Source: Loripinus fragilis (Eukaryota; Mollusca; Bivalvia; Lucinida; Lucinidae). From it: a stretch of 64,000 bases of DNA. Shown piece by piece: positions 20,772 through 30,839 of the stretch. The DNA lies in assembly GCA_964019695.1 (NCBI GenBank), contig OZ026530.1, positions 31,416,690-31,480,689 of the forward strand. Direction: 5' to 3'. The notes below the pieces were generated by a model, which was not told where the DNA came from, made no database searches, and saw only the letters and a program-made list of their open reading frames with translations. Within the stretch, counting starts at the first letter, position 1; every line of letters begins with the position of its first letter. Made by a program: the position numbers and the translations under genes.

Positions 20772-20852
20772 GCCTGGATAGCCTAGTCGGTAGCGTGTTA
20801 AGCTCTGGCTAGCAAGATCCCTCTTCCGCACATGTTTGAATCTCACTAGCCT
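20772..20852 (+). other. tRNA-like sequence, probably a SINE head
   Basis: GGATAGCCTAGTCGGTAGCG resembles box A and ATGTTTGAATCTCACTAGCC resembles the T-arm with box B. It shows no clear cloverleaf and no terminator. It is followed by unassigned sequence to about 21070 that may be its body. Confidence 0.45.
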
Positions 20853-21749
20853 TGCTAGCAAAAATATTGATTATAGCGTAAAAATATCAAAATTGTTCTT
20901 GCACTGTGTGGTGGCGGTAGAACGTCTCCCTGCCCTTCACTTTGGTGTAGATTATATTTTCTTGTCCTTTGGGATCATGGGTCTCATTGTGGAACTCTGA
21001 AACTATTAGAGGGTCACTGATGAGGCCTAAATGGCCGAAACTAGCTAGTCTGGCCTGGAAAATATGCACACTCTAGTTTCAGTTCTTTGGTGCATTCTTT
21101 GCTTCCAAAGGATACCCTTTTAAGAACATATTGCAGTTGTATGTATCTCAATGGTTTGACTGTCACCTTACGGGTTGCTGTGATTTCACAGAGTATTTTT
21201 CACGACCGAGAAGAACTGCACTCAGTCTGGCTTTCCTCCACCACTAGACAGTCTGTGTCTTAGAAGCAGAATTGCTTAAGTCTGGTGTCTATCTCCAGTA
21301 AGCTAACTCTTGATGCATATTAGGCAAATTTTGAAGTTTTTCCCCTGACAGAATGATGTAAAAGCACACTAAACATAGCCTGTTTATTAAAGAAAGAGCT
21401 GTGATGGGAATAGATAAAGCAGGACTTTAGTTAAGAGTGTGTAATGGAAATTTAATTTTCTTATATCTCAACCAAAACATATGTTGTGCGTACTCAAAAG
21501 AAGCGTCTCAATGAGACGGTTCTTTTGAGCAACCAAAACATATGTTAAAATTTATGGGTAAAAATATTTACAATTTTACGCTGAAAATTTTTGTTTATCT
21601 AAACCTGTGGAGAAAGTATATGAGAGTTGAAAATCTTAATGGTTAAAATGAGCACATGAACAAAATTGTCAATTGATATTCATATTACATGTTCTAAACT
21701 TTCGAACACTAGTCGCCTGCCACAAAATTTTAGATAAACAGGGCAGGCC

Positions 21750-21795
21750 CAGATCAGACTGCTTCTGAAGAAGCAGTCTGATCAGGGTCTTTCCT
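21750..21795. repeat. Hairpin AGATCAGACTGCTTC / GAAGCAGTCTGATCA
   Basis: Core of a foldback MITE of about 160 bp (roughly 21715-21900). Similar hairpins: 26110-26150, 57928-57960 and half at 44880. Confidence 0.7.
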
Positions 21796-22149
21796 GTTTG
21801 CTATTCTGACAAGCAATTGTTTAACCCAGCCCTGAATACCAACATTTTATTTGAGAACTAAAAGAGAACAGTGTTCAAAATTTTAGAATATTTACTGTAC
21901 CTGATAGTCTGTATATTTCAAGTTTTAGGCCAGAATTTTTTTATTAGTTGATTTACAAACCCTCCTACTGTAATTTTCCGGAAAGTAGAAAAAAAATATT
22001 TCAATTTTTTTTTCCGCCAACTCTAAATATTATTTGTTTAGTCCTGTCCAGATTTTTAGGAAAATGATGAAATATATAAAGATGTAATACAGACTATTGG
22101 TTTACCTTACTTGTTTTATGGTTTCTTCTGGAGATATATGGGAAAAACA

Positions 22150-22187
22150 CCTCTGAAAATGACTAGTCATCTGGTCATTTTCAGAGC
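22150..22187. repeat. Hairpin CTCTGAAAATGACTAG / CTGGTCATTTTCAGAG
   Basis: Short inverted repeat around TCAT with arms matching at nearly all positions. No family was found elsewhere in the window. Confidence 0.6.
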
Positions 22188-22459
22188 TTTTTTTTTGCAT
22201 CCCCCTGACCCTAAATCTAAAAAAAAATGTAAATCAAGTAATAAAAAAAATCTGGCCAAAATGCATGAAAGATGAGATCCAATGAATTCTTCTCTTGTTG
22301 ATGAGGTTTGTAATGGTCAATATGTATTGTTGTTTTACCATTAAACATAAAGACATAAAAACAAATAAATACATAAAGAAAATGATCTGTTAAGTCTTTT
22401 TGCATTACATGGTATACTTCCTTTACCCACTGCTGTTAGGTGATGAGGTATTAATATTT

Positions 22460-22701
22460 TGAGCCACAACATGTGATTTCCAACAATGTGGCATTTTGAC
22501 AAGTGTAGACTCAAGACAAGCTTGTGCAGTCTCCTTTTAAGCTTAGAAACTCCAAATGATGTTCGGTCAGTAGCTTAATATTCATAGAATAATTAAGCCA
22601 CTAGCAAAGGCTCTGATCAGACTGCACATATGCGCAGGCTGGTTTGAACCTGTGCTGGTTGCACATACCACATTGTTGGAAATCCCACGTCACACCTCAT
22701 G
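22460..22701. mobile_element. MITE, TGAGCCGCGACATG family
   Basis: Left TGAGCCACAACATGTGATTT, right TTGGAAATCCCACGTCACAC then CTCA. The interior TCTGATCAGACTGCACATAT is followed by GCGCAGGCTGGTTTGAACC. Confidence 0.85.
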
Positions 22702-23639
22702 TATATATTATACCTTCGACACATTGTGATGTCTGTCAGTTTGTCAGAACTTCAACCTTTAGACAGTCTATTTTGATATCAGGTAGGAGTGGTGTTGCCT
22801 TGTGGTAGGGCATATTAATTGAAAACCACCTGGTGACAAGGGCTGGGGTACTGGTGAAGCAATGCACATGTATTTTTGGAGGCAATCAGTTGACGACGTT
22901 GCTTGGCTTGTAAAGTACTTTCAGGTACCTGTTGTTTACTTGTTCCTTGAATGGCTCCTGATTTTGTTCCCATTTGCAGTGCTCAGCCACTACTTGGATG
23001 GGACTGGTTACATAAGTTAGCAATTTTTATAGGCATCCTCAACATGACCCATTGCATTGGCTAAAGCTGATACCTCTGGGATAGACACTGCTAGACAGAG
23101 ATCATTCCACTGGTCCTGGTCTGGGATCCTCGACTTGAGGTGCACTCCGATTGTAATGGCTCTTTTCACTTTTGCTTGGGAAGGGTTACAGAATACAGAC
23201 ATAAAACCTGACTCTGGCAATTCTAAATTGGCTGTTACCGGACAGACCCCATCTTGAATTTTGTGATATTGTTGTTGGGATTCAGGGTTCGCACAGGCTT
23301 GAAAAGTACTTGAATTGAGAGGGCTTTCTTGAATAGTCCTTGAAAATTAAATATGCCTTGAAAAGTACTTGAAAACACTCAAAGGCCTTGAAAAAGTCCT
23401 TGAATTTTACCATTTACATGAGGATTCACCAGTGTTTTTGGAGACCTAAATCAGTATAAAATTGTGGTTTCTTTATTTGGGGCAGCATATGCTGCACCAA
23501 ATAAAGGCACCACAGTTTTATACTTATTTTCTTAAACTAATATCTTTAGTAATGGACTCTAGCATTTCCGAAGTAGAATTTTAACCTGTAAATCAGTATT
23601 TTTCTTACGTTTTCAGTCCTTGAAAACAGTAGGAAAGGT
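22702..23639. other. Unassigned repeat-derived DNA with CTTGAAAAGTCCTTGAA clusters
   Basis: 23280-23410 has several CTTGAAAAGTACTTGAA-type blocks. On the - strand 23017-23220 is a short open frame (start MPESGFMSVFCNPSQAK) whose upstream part may continue at 24277-24080. I cannot place it in a family; it may be a decayed transposon protein. Confidence 0.4.
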
Positions 23640-24007
23640 GGGGGGGGGGGGGTACTCTCAATTTTTTCGACATACGTAGGCTCGGGCCCAGCTTGGGTTC
23701 ACCCCCAAAAAATATCAGGAATTTCAAGCACCCCCAAAAATATTTGAAATTTTAGCAACCCAAAAAATATCCCCCATTCTGTACCTTGACCTTAAGAAAA
23801 GACCCTAAAATGCATAGAAATGACCCCTCAATATAGTCCAATTTTGTGATGACCACCAAAAAATATTCACAAAATCTTCATACCCAAAAAAATATTCATT
23901 TTTCTGAAAACCCCAAAAAATATTGAAATTCAAAATTTTGAACCCAAAAAAATGACCCGAGCCTACGTATGTATGATTTTATAAGAGTACCCCCCCCCCC
24001 CCCCCCT
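23640..24007. mobile_element. Poly-G/poly-C ended inverted-repeat element
   Basis: A G-run with GGTACTCTC, then TACGTAGGCTCGGG, at the left is mirrored by CCCGAGCCTACGTA and AGAGTACC plus a C-run at the right. The interior is rich in CCCAAAAAATAT. It splits a possible - strand reading frame. Confidence 0.8.
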
Positions 24008-24299
24008 GGGGTCTACTGTTTTATATGTGTGGGAGGCAAGTACAAGTGGGTGCATTGGTGCTGATTTGAGTTTGTCAAATTAGCTGTTTGCCCCGTCAGC
24101 CAAGACAATTTCTGCTTGCTGTGAAACAATAAGAGGGTTAGCAACTCGTGCAAAATCGTTCAAAACCCCTGTGTTCATTGGCCAGTCCCAAGAAAACATC
24201 CACATGCTTAAAGCAGTGTGGTTCTGTCCAATTCTGAAAAGCGGCAATGGCCAACTGACCAGCCTCCCTAGAAACATCGCACTTTTTAGATTTTGATTT

Positions 24300-24575
24300 T
24301 CAGCCCATGTTGTCTAAAGCAAAGTAAGGAAGAAGGCGAAGATCAGGTATCAATACAAGTACCACCCCTGACCCAGGACACCACATTGGAAAGTGACAAA
24401 AACACAAAAACATCACATGCAAGAGAGCCAAGAGGTGAGCCATTTCCCAGCAGGTGACCAAAAGGCTGCAATGAACAGACATGACAGACACAAAACGTAA
24501 ATAACAATGAAACGGTCAGTAAAATATATTTTTACTGGAGGGCTTAAACTAGTTTTATGGTACCAACTCGAATTT
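24300..24575. repeat. Dispersed repeat (CTGACCCAGG...AAATATATTTTTACTGG)
   Basis: Related in order and wording to longer copies at 26600-27110 and 30275-30765, and inverted pieces at 27610-27900 and 28625-28826. Typical blocks are AACCAGCTCTCTCTTCC, CAACAACAACAGAAC and AATGCATTTTACTG. Confidence 0.5.
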
Positions 24576-24643
24576 TTCTTAGGTTAGACTGATGATCTCA
24601 AAATTCCTTGCACATTATTAGTGTATCATCCAATAGAGCTTAG

Positions 24644-24838
24644 GGAGCGCAGTGGCTCAGTGGTAGAGTGCTTGACTCGAGACCGGTAGGCAGCGGGTTC
24701 GAGCCTCACCGGTGCCACTGCGTGTGGTCCTTGAGCAAGACACATTTATCCTAGCTTAGTACTGGTTCAACCCAGGAAGACCTGTCCCTGTTTAACTGAA
24801 AGATTGTCGATGGGACGTTTAGAGTCAGATCAAACATA
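24644..24838 (+). mobile_element. SINE family 1 copy
   Basis: GGAGCGCAGTGGCTCAGTGG, CGGGTTCGAGCCTCACCGG, GAGCAAGACACATTTATCC, AGTACTGGTTCAACCCAGGA, GATGGGACGTTTAGAGTCAG. Confidence 0.92.
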
Positions 24839-24873
24839 AAAAATCCAGGAGAGCTAAGGTCCTTTTCATGTGC

Positions 24874-25135
24874 GGATCCATATTGTCAGAGGGGGTTCAG
24901 TATAGACAACGTTTTGTTTTTAAGGGGGTCCAATTTTGACAGTTTTTTTTCTTCGTTTTTTTTTTTAAGTTGATGAGGGGAGGTAGGATCCCTATACCAT
25001 TATAAGCAGTGGCTTGGTAGCTTTGTGGTTTTACATGGGATCTGGACCAGACTTGCTAAGAAACCCTTATTTTTTGTGATTTTTCAGGGGGGGGGGGGGG
25101 GTAATCCCTGCCCCCCCCCCCTCTGGATCCACATA
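24874..25135. mobile_element. MITE with GTGCGGATCCA / TGGATCCACA ends
   Basis: TGTGCGGATCCATATTGTCA at the left and CCCCCTCTGGATCCACAT at the right, with a G-run/C-run near the right end. Two relatives: 38781-39075 and 45460-45708, each ending CTCTGGATCCGCA. Confidence 0.75.
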
Positions 25136-25836
25136 CAGGAGAGCTTAGGTCGTTATCGAATTTAGGACTCTAAGCACTAGATTATTACATTGGCAGAGGT
25201 TGTATGTGCATTTGAGAGCCCAAATACTATTTTAATATATTCAAATAAGCTGTATTTGATAATAAAAATTGTTTTCTTCCTGTTGGACTATTTATAACTG
25301 AATTTGCCAATATCCTGCATTTCCATCTAACTTTGAAAATCATTCTCCCTAAACATTACAATACAACATTTTATTGGCAATTAAACATTCTGACATGCTT
25401 ATGGCAAACAAAGAAATCAAGTGGAAAGTTTTTCTCTCCAAAAGGAGGAATGTGCATTCTCACTGCTCCATCCCTGACACGACTCCAGAAAAACAATACC
25501 CCACCAAGGTCAGCATAAAATATCCTTTTCAGTCACCGAATTGAGTCGCCATTAATAGATGCGCCATGCAACTGTTCCTCCCATTTTTCTATATAAAACC
25601 CAGAGCTGATGCCCAAGTGGATACAGATAGCTGGATCACTGCCACATCCTTCAACGTTTTAAATGTGCTAACTACTGGTCTACAAAAAGGCTGGCGGTTG
25701 CCTCAATCTCTCCATTACAGGTTAAGTTTGTCCAGTAGAAATGGAATGTTCAATATCTGAGTAGTGCGAAATATCAAATTCATCTAAAGTAAACACATCT
25801 TCATACTTGCATAACAATTGTAGCTATTGTATTACT

Positions 25837-26375
25837 TGACTTTTCGCTTACTGTAAAGGCGGCAATTTTAATATTCATATCTGGGTGTGGTTCGGCTATT
25901 TCATCTGCTAAGGAAGGGAAATCAGGTTTTATTTATAATTTGGTAAAGAGTTAATAAGCTTTTGAGCCGCGCAAAAGTGCATGCATTTCATGAAAATCCT
26001 AACCGTATACACACTGAACTCACATTTATTAACCCTTAGAGTGCATAATCACAAAATGTATGTTTTTAGTCGTCCACGAAAATATTTGAAGCCTCATAGA
26101 CAAACAGTGTGGACCCAGATCAGACTGCTCCTGGGAGCAGTCTGATCTGGGTCCACAATGTTTGCCTCTGTGCTTATGTTAAATGGACATTTTCAGATGC
26201 AGTTATTTTGCTGGCGTTTTAAGAACTAAATGATGACTGAGGTGGTGGCACAAGATGATATAGTTACCTTTGAATAAAACCACGCCTCCTTTTCAGCTTT
26301 TACCGATGCCTAAGGTTGACTAGTCCTAATTACGCATTCATGAGGCGCCGCCTTTACAGTAAGCGAAAAGTCAAG
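25837..26375. mobile_element. DNA element with 29-bp perfect terminal inverted repeats
   Basis: CTTGACTTTTCGCTTACTGT followed by AAAGGCGGC at 25837-25865 is exactly mirrored at 26347-26375. The 539 bp contain a nested foldback element (26033-26225) and no transposase. Confidence 0.88.
26033..26225. mobile_element. piggyBac-like MITE nested in the 25837-26375 element
   Basis: Starts TTAACCCTTAGAGTGCATAA and ends GCTGGCGTTTTAAGAACTA, a worn version of the CCCTTAAAGCGCC ends. The centre holds the hairpin AGACTGCTCC/GGAGCAGTCT. Confidence 0.65.
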
Positions 26376-26599
26376 AATAACTGGTGTTTATTCAGATGTT
26401 CCTTGGGAATTTCCAACAGAATTCCTATTATCCTGTGTGATAGCACAATCTGATGTTACCATGTGAAATGTAAAATAGTATTTCCCCATGTTTACTGCCC
26501 CAGGAGTTACCCAGTGATTAGGAACCAATCATCCAATGCTACAGCATCAGCTGGTCTTACTAAATAATATTGCGCTTCTGCATGAAAAATAAAAAAAAA

Positions 26600-27110
26600 G
26601 TTTGATCAGGAAATACCACAATCACACACTGCAGACCAACCCAGGGCACCGTGAGGAAAAGCCACAAAGCATTAACGCAATTTAACGGTCACAATATATC
26701 AGCAAAGCAACCAGCTCTCTCTTCCTCATCAAGATGATTGCAAACTAGAAGGGTCACAAATTAATACATAACAAAACAAAGACCAAACACAGAACTCCCA
26801 CAAACAATGGGAGGTACATAAAACAATGAATCGACAACAACAGAACCACCACCTTAGAACTGACAGCAGCCTAAGCCACCGGGAAGAGGGGGGGCGTAAA
26901 TGCATTTTACTGCCGCGAAACTTCACCATAGGTTCTGTTGTTATTGTTAATACACATAAATTGTGTAGCTCTCATGGAGGTTTCCTAACTATTGCATTGC
27001 ATCATCACATAGACACAATCTAATCAAATTAACACACTATGATGAAACAAAGAAAAGGGCTTATGACTCACAGATAGTCAGAGCTAAAGAAAAACTCCAG
27101 TCAAACGTTC
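26600..27110 (-). repeat. Dispersed repeat, long copy
   Basis: Aligns block by block with 30275-30765 (for example AACCAGCTCTCTCTTCC, TCAAGATGATTGCAA, GTCAGAGCTAAAGAAAA). The coding side, if any, is unknown. Confidence 0.75.
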
Positions 27111-27119
27111 TCCCAAGTT

Positions 27120-27569
27120 GCCCATACCAGAAACAACATATGCAGCTGAATTTCTACCATCCAATGTTGCTGCACGTTCCGGCATTACCAAACCATCTAG
27201 CATTCATGTATACAATGAATAATAACATTCTTCTATGATCACTTCCTCCAGAGTTACCAACTGATTAGAAACATTGGAATTTATGTCGATTTTAACTGTT
27301 TTATACCATGTTACTTTTTGTGCTGATGCGATGAGTTTTCCCTTCTTGATGGTAATGAATTTGTCTGTCACAATACATTCAGTTATAGTGTTTCCTTCTT
27401 CATGCACTGTTCCGGAAATTTCAACTTTCAAATTTATCTGAGGTTGCACTACATACTCTGAAAGCTGTCTATCTTGTTTACACTGAACACAGGCAGCTGA
27501 CTTTAGAGGAAATACCTTTCTTTTAGTTACAATTACCATTGCCTTGCCACCCCTGGCCCCACTGTCCAT
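27120..27569 (-). pseudogene. Unrecognised protein-coding remnant
   Basis: Open from 27569 to 27204 (121 codons; KKGKLIASAQKVTWYK in the middle, one CxxCK motif near residue 32). After the stop, protein-like sequence continues in another frame (PERAATLDGRNSAAYV). A worn relative of the second part may lie at 26390-26580 (RPADAVALDDW). I recognise no domain. Its position beside transposon pieces suggests a decayed mobile-element protein. Confidence 0.4.
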
Positions 27570-27609
27570 TTCTCTCAGGTAGAGGGGAGTTCCCCTTCAC
27601 CATAGTCAA

Positions 27610-27900
27610 CTCATCTCATGCCCAGCTTTGTATTAAACTGTTTTAAATTAGGGAACCTCCATGCAAGATAAACAATGTTCGTATTTTAACAAAAACAGAA
27701 TCAAGGGCGAAGATTTGGTGCCAGTAAAATACATTTAAGCCCCCCACACCCCCTGTGGCATAGGCTGCTGTCTGTTTTAAGGCGATGGCTCTGTTATTGT
27801 TGATTAATTGTTTTATGTACCAAACATTGTTTGTGGGGTTTTTGTGTTGGTCTTTGTTTTGTTATGCATTACTTTGTGTAATAATCACACCTCAAAGCCA
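27610..27900 (+). repeat. Inverted copy of the dispersed repeat
   Basis: GGTGCCAGTAAAATACATTT and GTTGTTGATTAATTG plus TTTTGTTATGCATTAC are the complement of the blocks at 26760-26940. Confidence 0.6.
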
Positions 27901-27986
27901 TCAACTTCACCAGTCGCACCAGTTCTCCCTCAAGGCACAGTCCTGTTCCTGGCATATATAGAGGATCTTACATGAGTGCTCATGTT

Positions 27987-28296
27987 TTATTGAATTTATT
28001 AAACGAGTTGAGGAAAAGAGATAAAATGCGAGGCTTGCCGAGCATTTTATCTCTTTTTCGCAACGAGTTTAATAAATTCAATAATACAAGAGCACGAATG
28101 TTAGATTCTATTTATCATATGACGAATACTTTGAAATCTCATTTCTGACGTAAAACGTTATGATTTTGTCATCATGTACGCAACGTTGTTATGGACGTCA
28201 TAACGTTTCCCGTAAATCGATAAACCACTAGTGGTTTACAGATTTTATTGCATGCCGTTATTTCACTCCCAGACGCGACGTCATATGATAAATAAA
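27987..28296. mobile_element. Foldback insert inside the LINE
   Basis: GCTCATGTTTTATTGAATTT is mirrored by AAATTCAATAATACAAGAGC, and AAAGAGATAAAATGC by GCATTTTATCTCTTT. It separates two LINE pieces. A related piece is at 17140-17230. Confidence 0.7.
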
Positions 28297-28624
28297 TGAT
28301 ATGCCAGAATGTGTTTACTCAGAAATCAAACTCATCGTGGATGAAATAATCTGGAAAAACAGATCCTTCAGAAAAAGAGAGAACATACAATATAAGAAAA
28401 CAGCAGACTTGATTTTATTGAGTCTGCTCATGAAAGCATGTTATATAGGAGGGTGCAGAGTAACTCCAACTGTTTCCAGCTTCATAAAGATTTGAATAAA
28501 CTCCAAGATTCAACGCAGACAAGTGTGTGGTTATCTGCATAACAAGCATAGAGATGCCACTTTGCTCTGGGTATTCCATTCACAACCAGAAGCTGGCCTA
28601 AATACCTTGGAGTAACAATTACAG

Positions 28625-28826
28625 TGTAGTAGTGACTTTGTTTTGGTATGCATTACTTTATGTCCATTCTAGTGACGAGGAAGAGAGAGCTGTTTGCTTT
28701 ACTTTTATTGTCTTTTGGATGTCATGATACTAAAAATGTCCTGTGGCTCTTCCTCAGGGTGCCGTGGGTTGGTCTGCGGTTTGTGATTGTGGTATTTCCT
28801 AATCATCCTCACTTACTTTTTTATCC
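28625..28826 (+). repeat. Dispersed-repeat fragment inserted in the LINE
   Basis: TTTGTTTTGGTATGCATTAC to CACTTACTTTTTTATCC is the complement of 30275-30450. It interrupts the LINE frame between TACCTTGGAGTAACAATTAC and TGGAGCAGGCATGCAGAC. Confidence 0.7.
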
Positions 28827-29157
28827 TGGAGCAGGCATGCAGACAATGTCAGCAAGAAGGCAAACTCTGTAATTGGCTTCCTTAAGGGAAACATTAGATC
28901 TGCACCACAAGCTGCAAAGGAGACTACCTACAAGACATTCTTACCGCCAACAGTAGAATATGCTACCACACCATGGGTACCATATCTGCTGAATTAGACG
29001 ATCGTAAGATTGAGATGGTCTAGCGAAGGGCCGCAAGATTTGTAACAAATGGCTATAACTGCTTAAGCACTGTCACAGAGATGATAACAAGCCTTGGCTG
29101 GGACACTCTACAAAAGTGCACTGATCTCGTTAGACTCAATATGATGTTCTGTATGGA

Positions 29158-30196
29158 CAGTGAGCTTCTTTAGTTACGCACCACTTATAAAATGTAAAAT
29201 TACTCGGAAAAGAAATATGATATTTTTATTCTTAGACTACCAGCGTAAAGCGCATTTGTATTTGCATTAGCCATTGAAATTTTATTGTGATCAAACCAGA
29301 AATGGATGAGAAAATGGATCTTGAAGGTCACTACCCTCTAAACACAATATCACAATGAAACGCAAATCACATTGCACATTTTAGGGTCGAATCTGCTATA
29401 CCAGAGATAAGAGCCGATTAATGCTTGGCAATATCTAAAACTGGAATGTGTTTGTCAACTTTATCATTTTTTGAAACGTTTTACTATTTTTGGTTCCCAG
29501 CTGGCAAAGGTTTGAAAAAAGTTAATTTTTGTACTTTTTTTAAAGTTAGATAAAATCTCGTTTGGCTCTGAGTAAGCTAATTATCAAAAAACTTCTTTTA
29601 TAATTTCATTTTAAACAACCATATGTTCGCCGTTTATTTTCGTAAAAAAATAATGAATATATTTGCATCATGGTGTTGACGTAAGTGATGACGTCACTAC
29701 AACCAAGGCTATGAGACGTGTCAATGGTACGATGTTTAAGTGTTTTGATACCTCTATGTGACCAAGTGACTCATAACAAAACAGTTTGCGAAGAAAAACC
29801 TGTTTGATTATTGTAATTGACGTTAATATGACGTCAAAACGAGCATTTCTTCAAAAAGTAACGGTGTTACTAAATTCAACGACCAAAAAAGGGGGTTTTA
29901 CTTGAATAAAATAACAGTTGTTGGTGTGTGTTTTTTTCTGTCACAACGATCATCATGGACAATGCCTAGCGCAAAACGCAAATAGAAAATATAGACGTTC
30001 AGGTTGCACATGCATTTTTGTCAAAATTGCCTTTGACGTAGCAGAATGATTCGCATGAGTGATTCTGATATTTCTCGATGTCATCGAACAGATAAAATGT
30101 CAAAAAGTAAATTATCATAGAGAAATGTTCGATTTCAGCATTTTTGTAAATAGTATTTGCCCTGAAGAAGTGGTGCGTAACTAAAGTGGCTCACTG
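29158..30196. mobile_element. 1.04-kb non-autonomous DNA element in the LINE
   Basis: CAGTGAGCTTCTTTAGTTAC then GCACCACTT at the left; the right end reverse complement reads CAGTGAGCCACTTTAGTTAC then GCACCACTT, so 29-bp arms with three differences. No transposase frame is visible. No certain target duplication. Confidence 0.85.
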
Positions 30197-30274
30197 CATA
30201 TATGGTCTTGACTAGCATGGCTAGAGGCCACGACTGTTGCTTCCACCAGATCAGGACATCAAAAATAGTAAGTG

Positions 30275-30765
30275 AGTATGATCAGGAAATACCACATTCA
30301 CAAACCGCAGACAAACCCATGGCACCATAAGGAAGAGCCACACAATCATCACGAGACACCAGGAAGACAATCTAAACAAAGCAACCAGCTCTCTCTTCCC
30401 CATCAAGATGATTGCAAAACTAAAATGGACATAAAGTAACGTACAACAAAACATAGAACAGTTACAGACTCCCACAATGGGGGTAACAATAAACAAAAAG
30501 TCAACAACAACAGAACTCCCGCCTTAGAACGTACAGCAGCCTAAGCCACAAGGGGGGGGGGGTTAAATGCATTTTACTGGTACCAAATCTTCCCCCTAGA
30601 TTCTGCTGTTCTTGAAGTACAAGAAATGTTCAGCTCGCATGGAAGCCTTCTAATTAAAGCAATGTATCATCATGGAAAAAACACTCTAATCAAATTAACA
30701 CACTAAGATGAAACAAAGAAAAGGGTTCACGACTCACAGATAGTCAGAGCTAAAGAAAACCTCAA
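30275..30765 (-). repeat. Dispersed repeat, second long copy
   Basis: Same block order as 26600-27110, with a short G-run at 30551. Confidence 0.75.
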
Positions 30766-30839
30766 GTTGAGCCACGTTGGGTCCAGCTACAGATAAGCAT
30801 CAGGCACGAACCCACCGATTAAAGCTTTACGTCAGAGCC

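Larger units (their letters stand above)
27905..29157 (+). pseudogene. LINE reverse transcriptase remnant, broken by insertions
   Basis: Pieces in order: SSPVAPVLPQGTVLFLAYIE at 27903-27980 (RT motif around PQGxVL), MPECVYSEIKLIVDE at 28301-28345 (worn active-site region), LYRRVQSNSNCFQLHKDLNK at about 28441-28500, FNADKCVVICIT and YSIHNQKLA to about 28621, then WSRHADNVSKKANSVIGFLK and AKETTYKTFLPPTVEYA at 28827-29000. Order and wording fit a jockey/CR1-type non-LTR element. Stops, frameshifts and inserted DNA make it dead. Confidence 0.8.
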
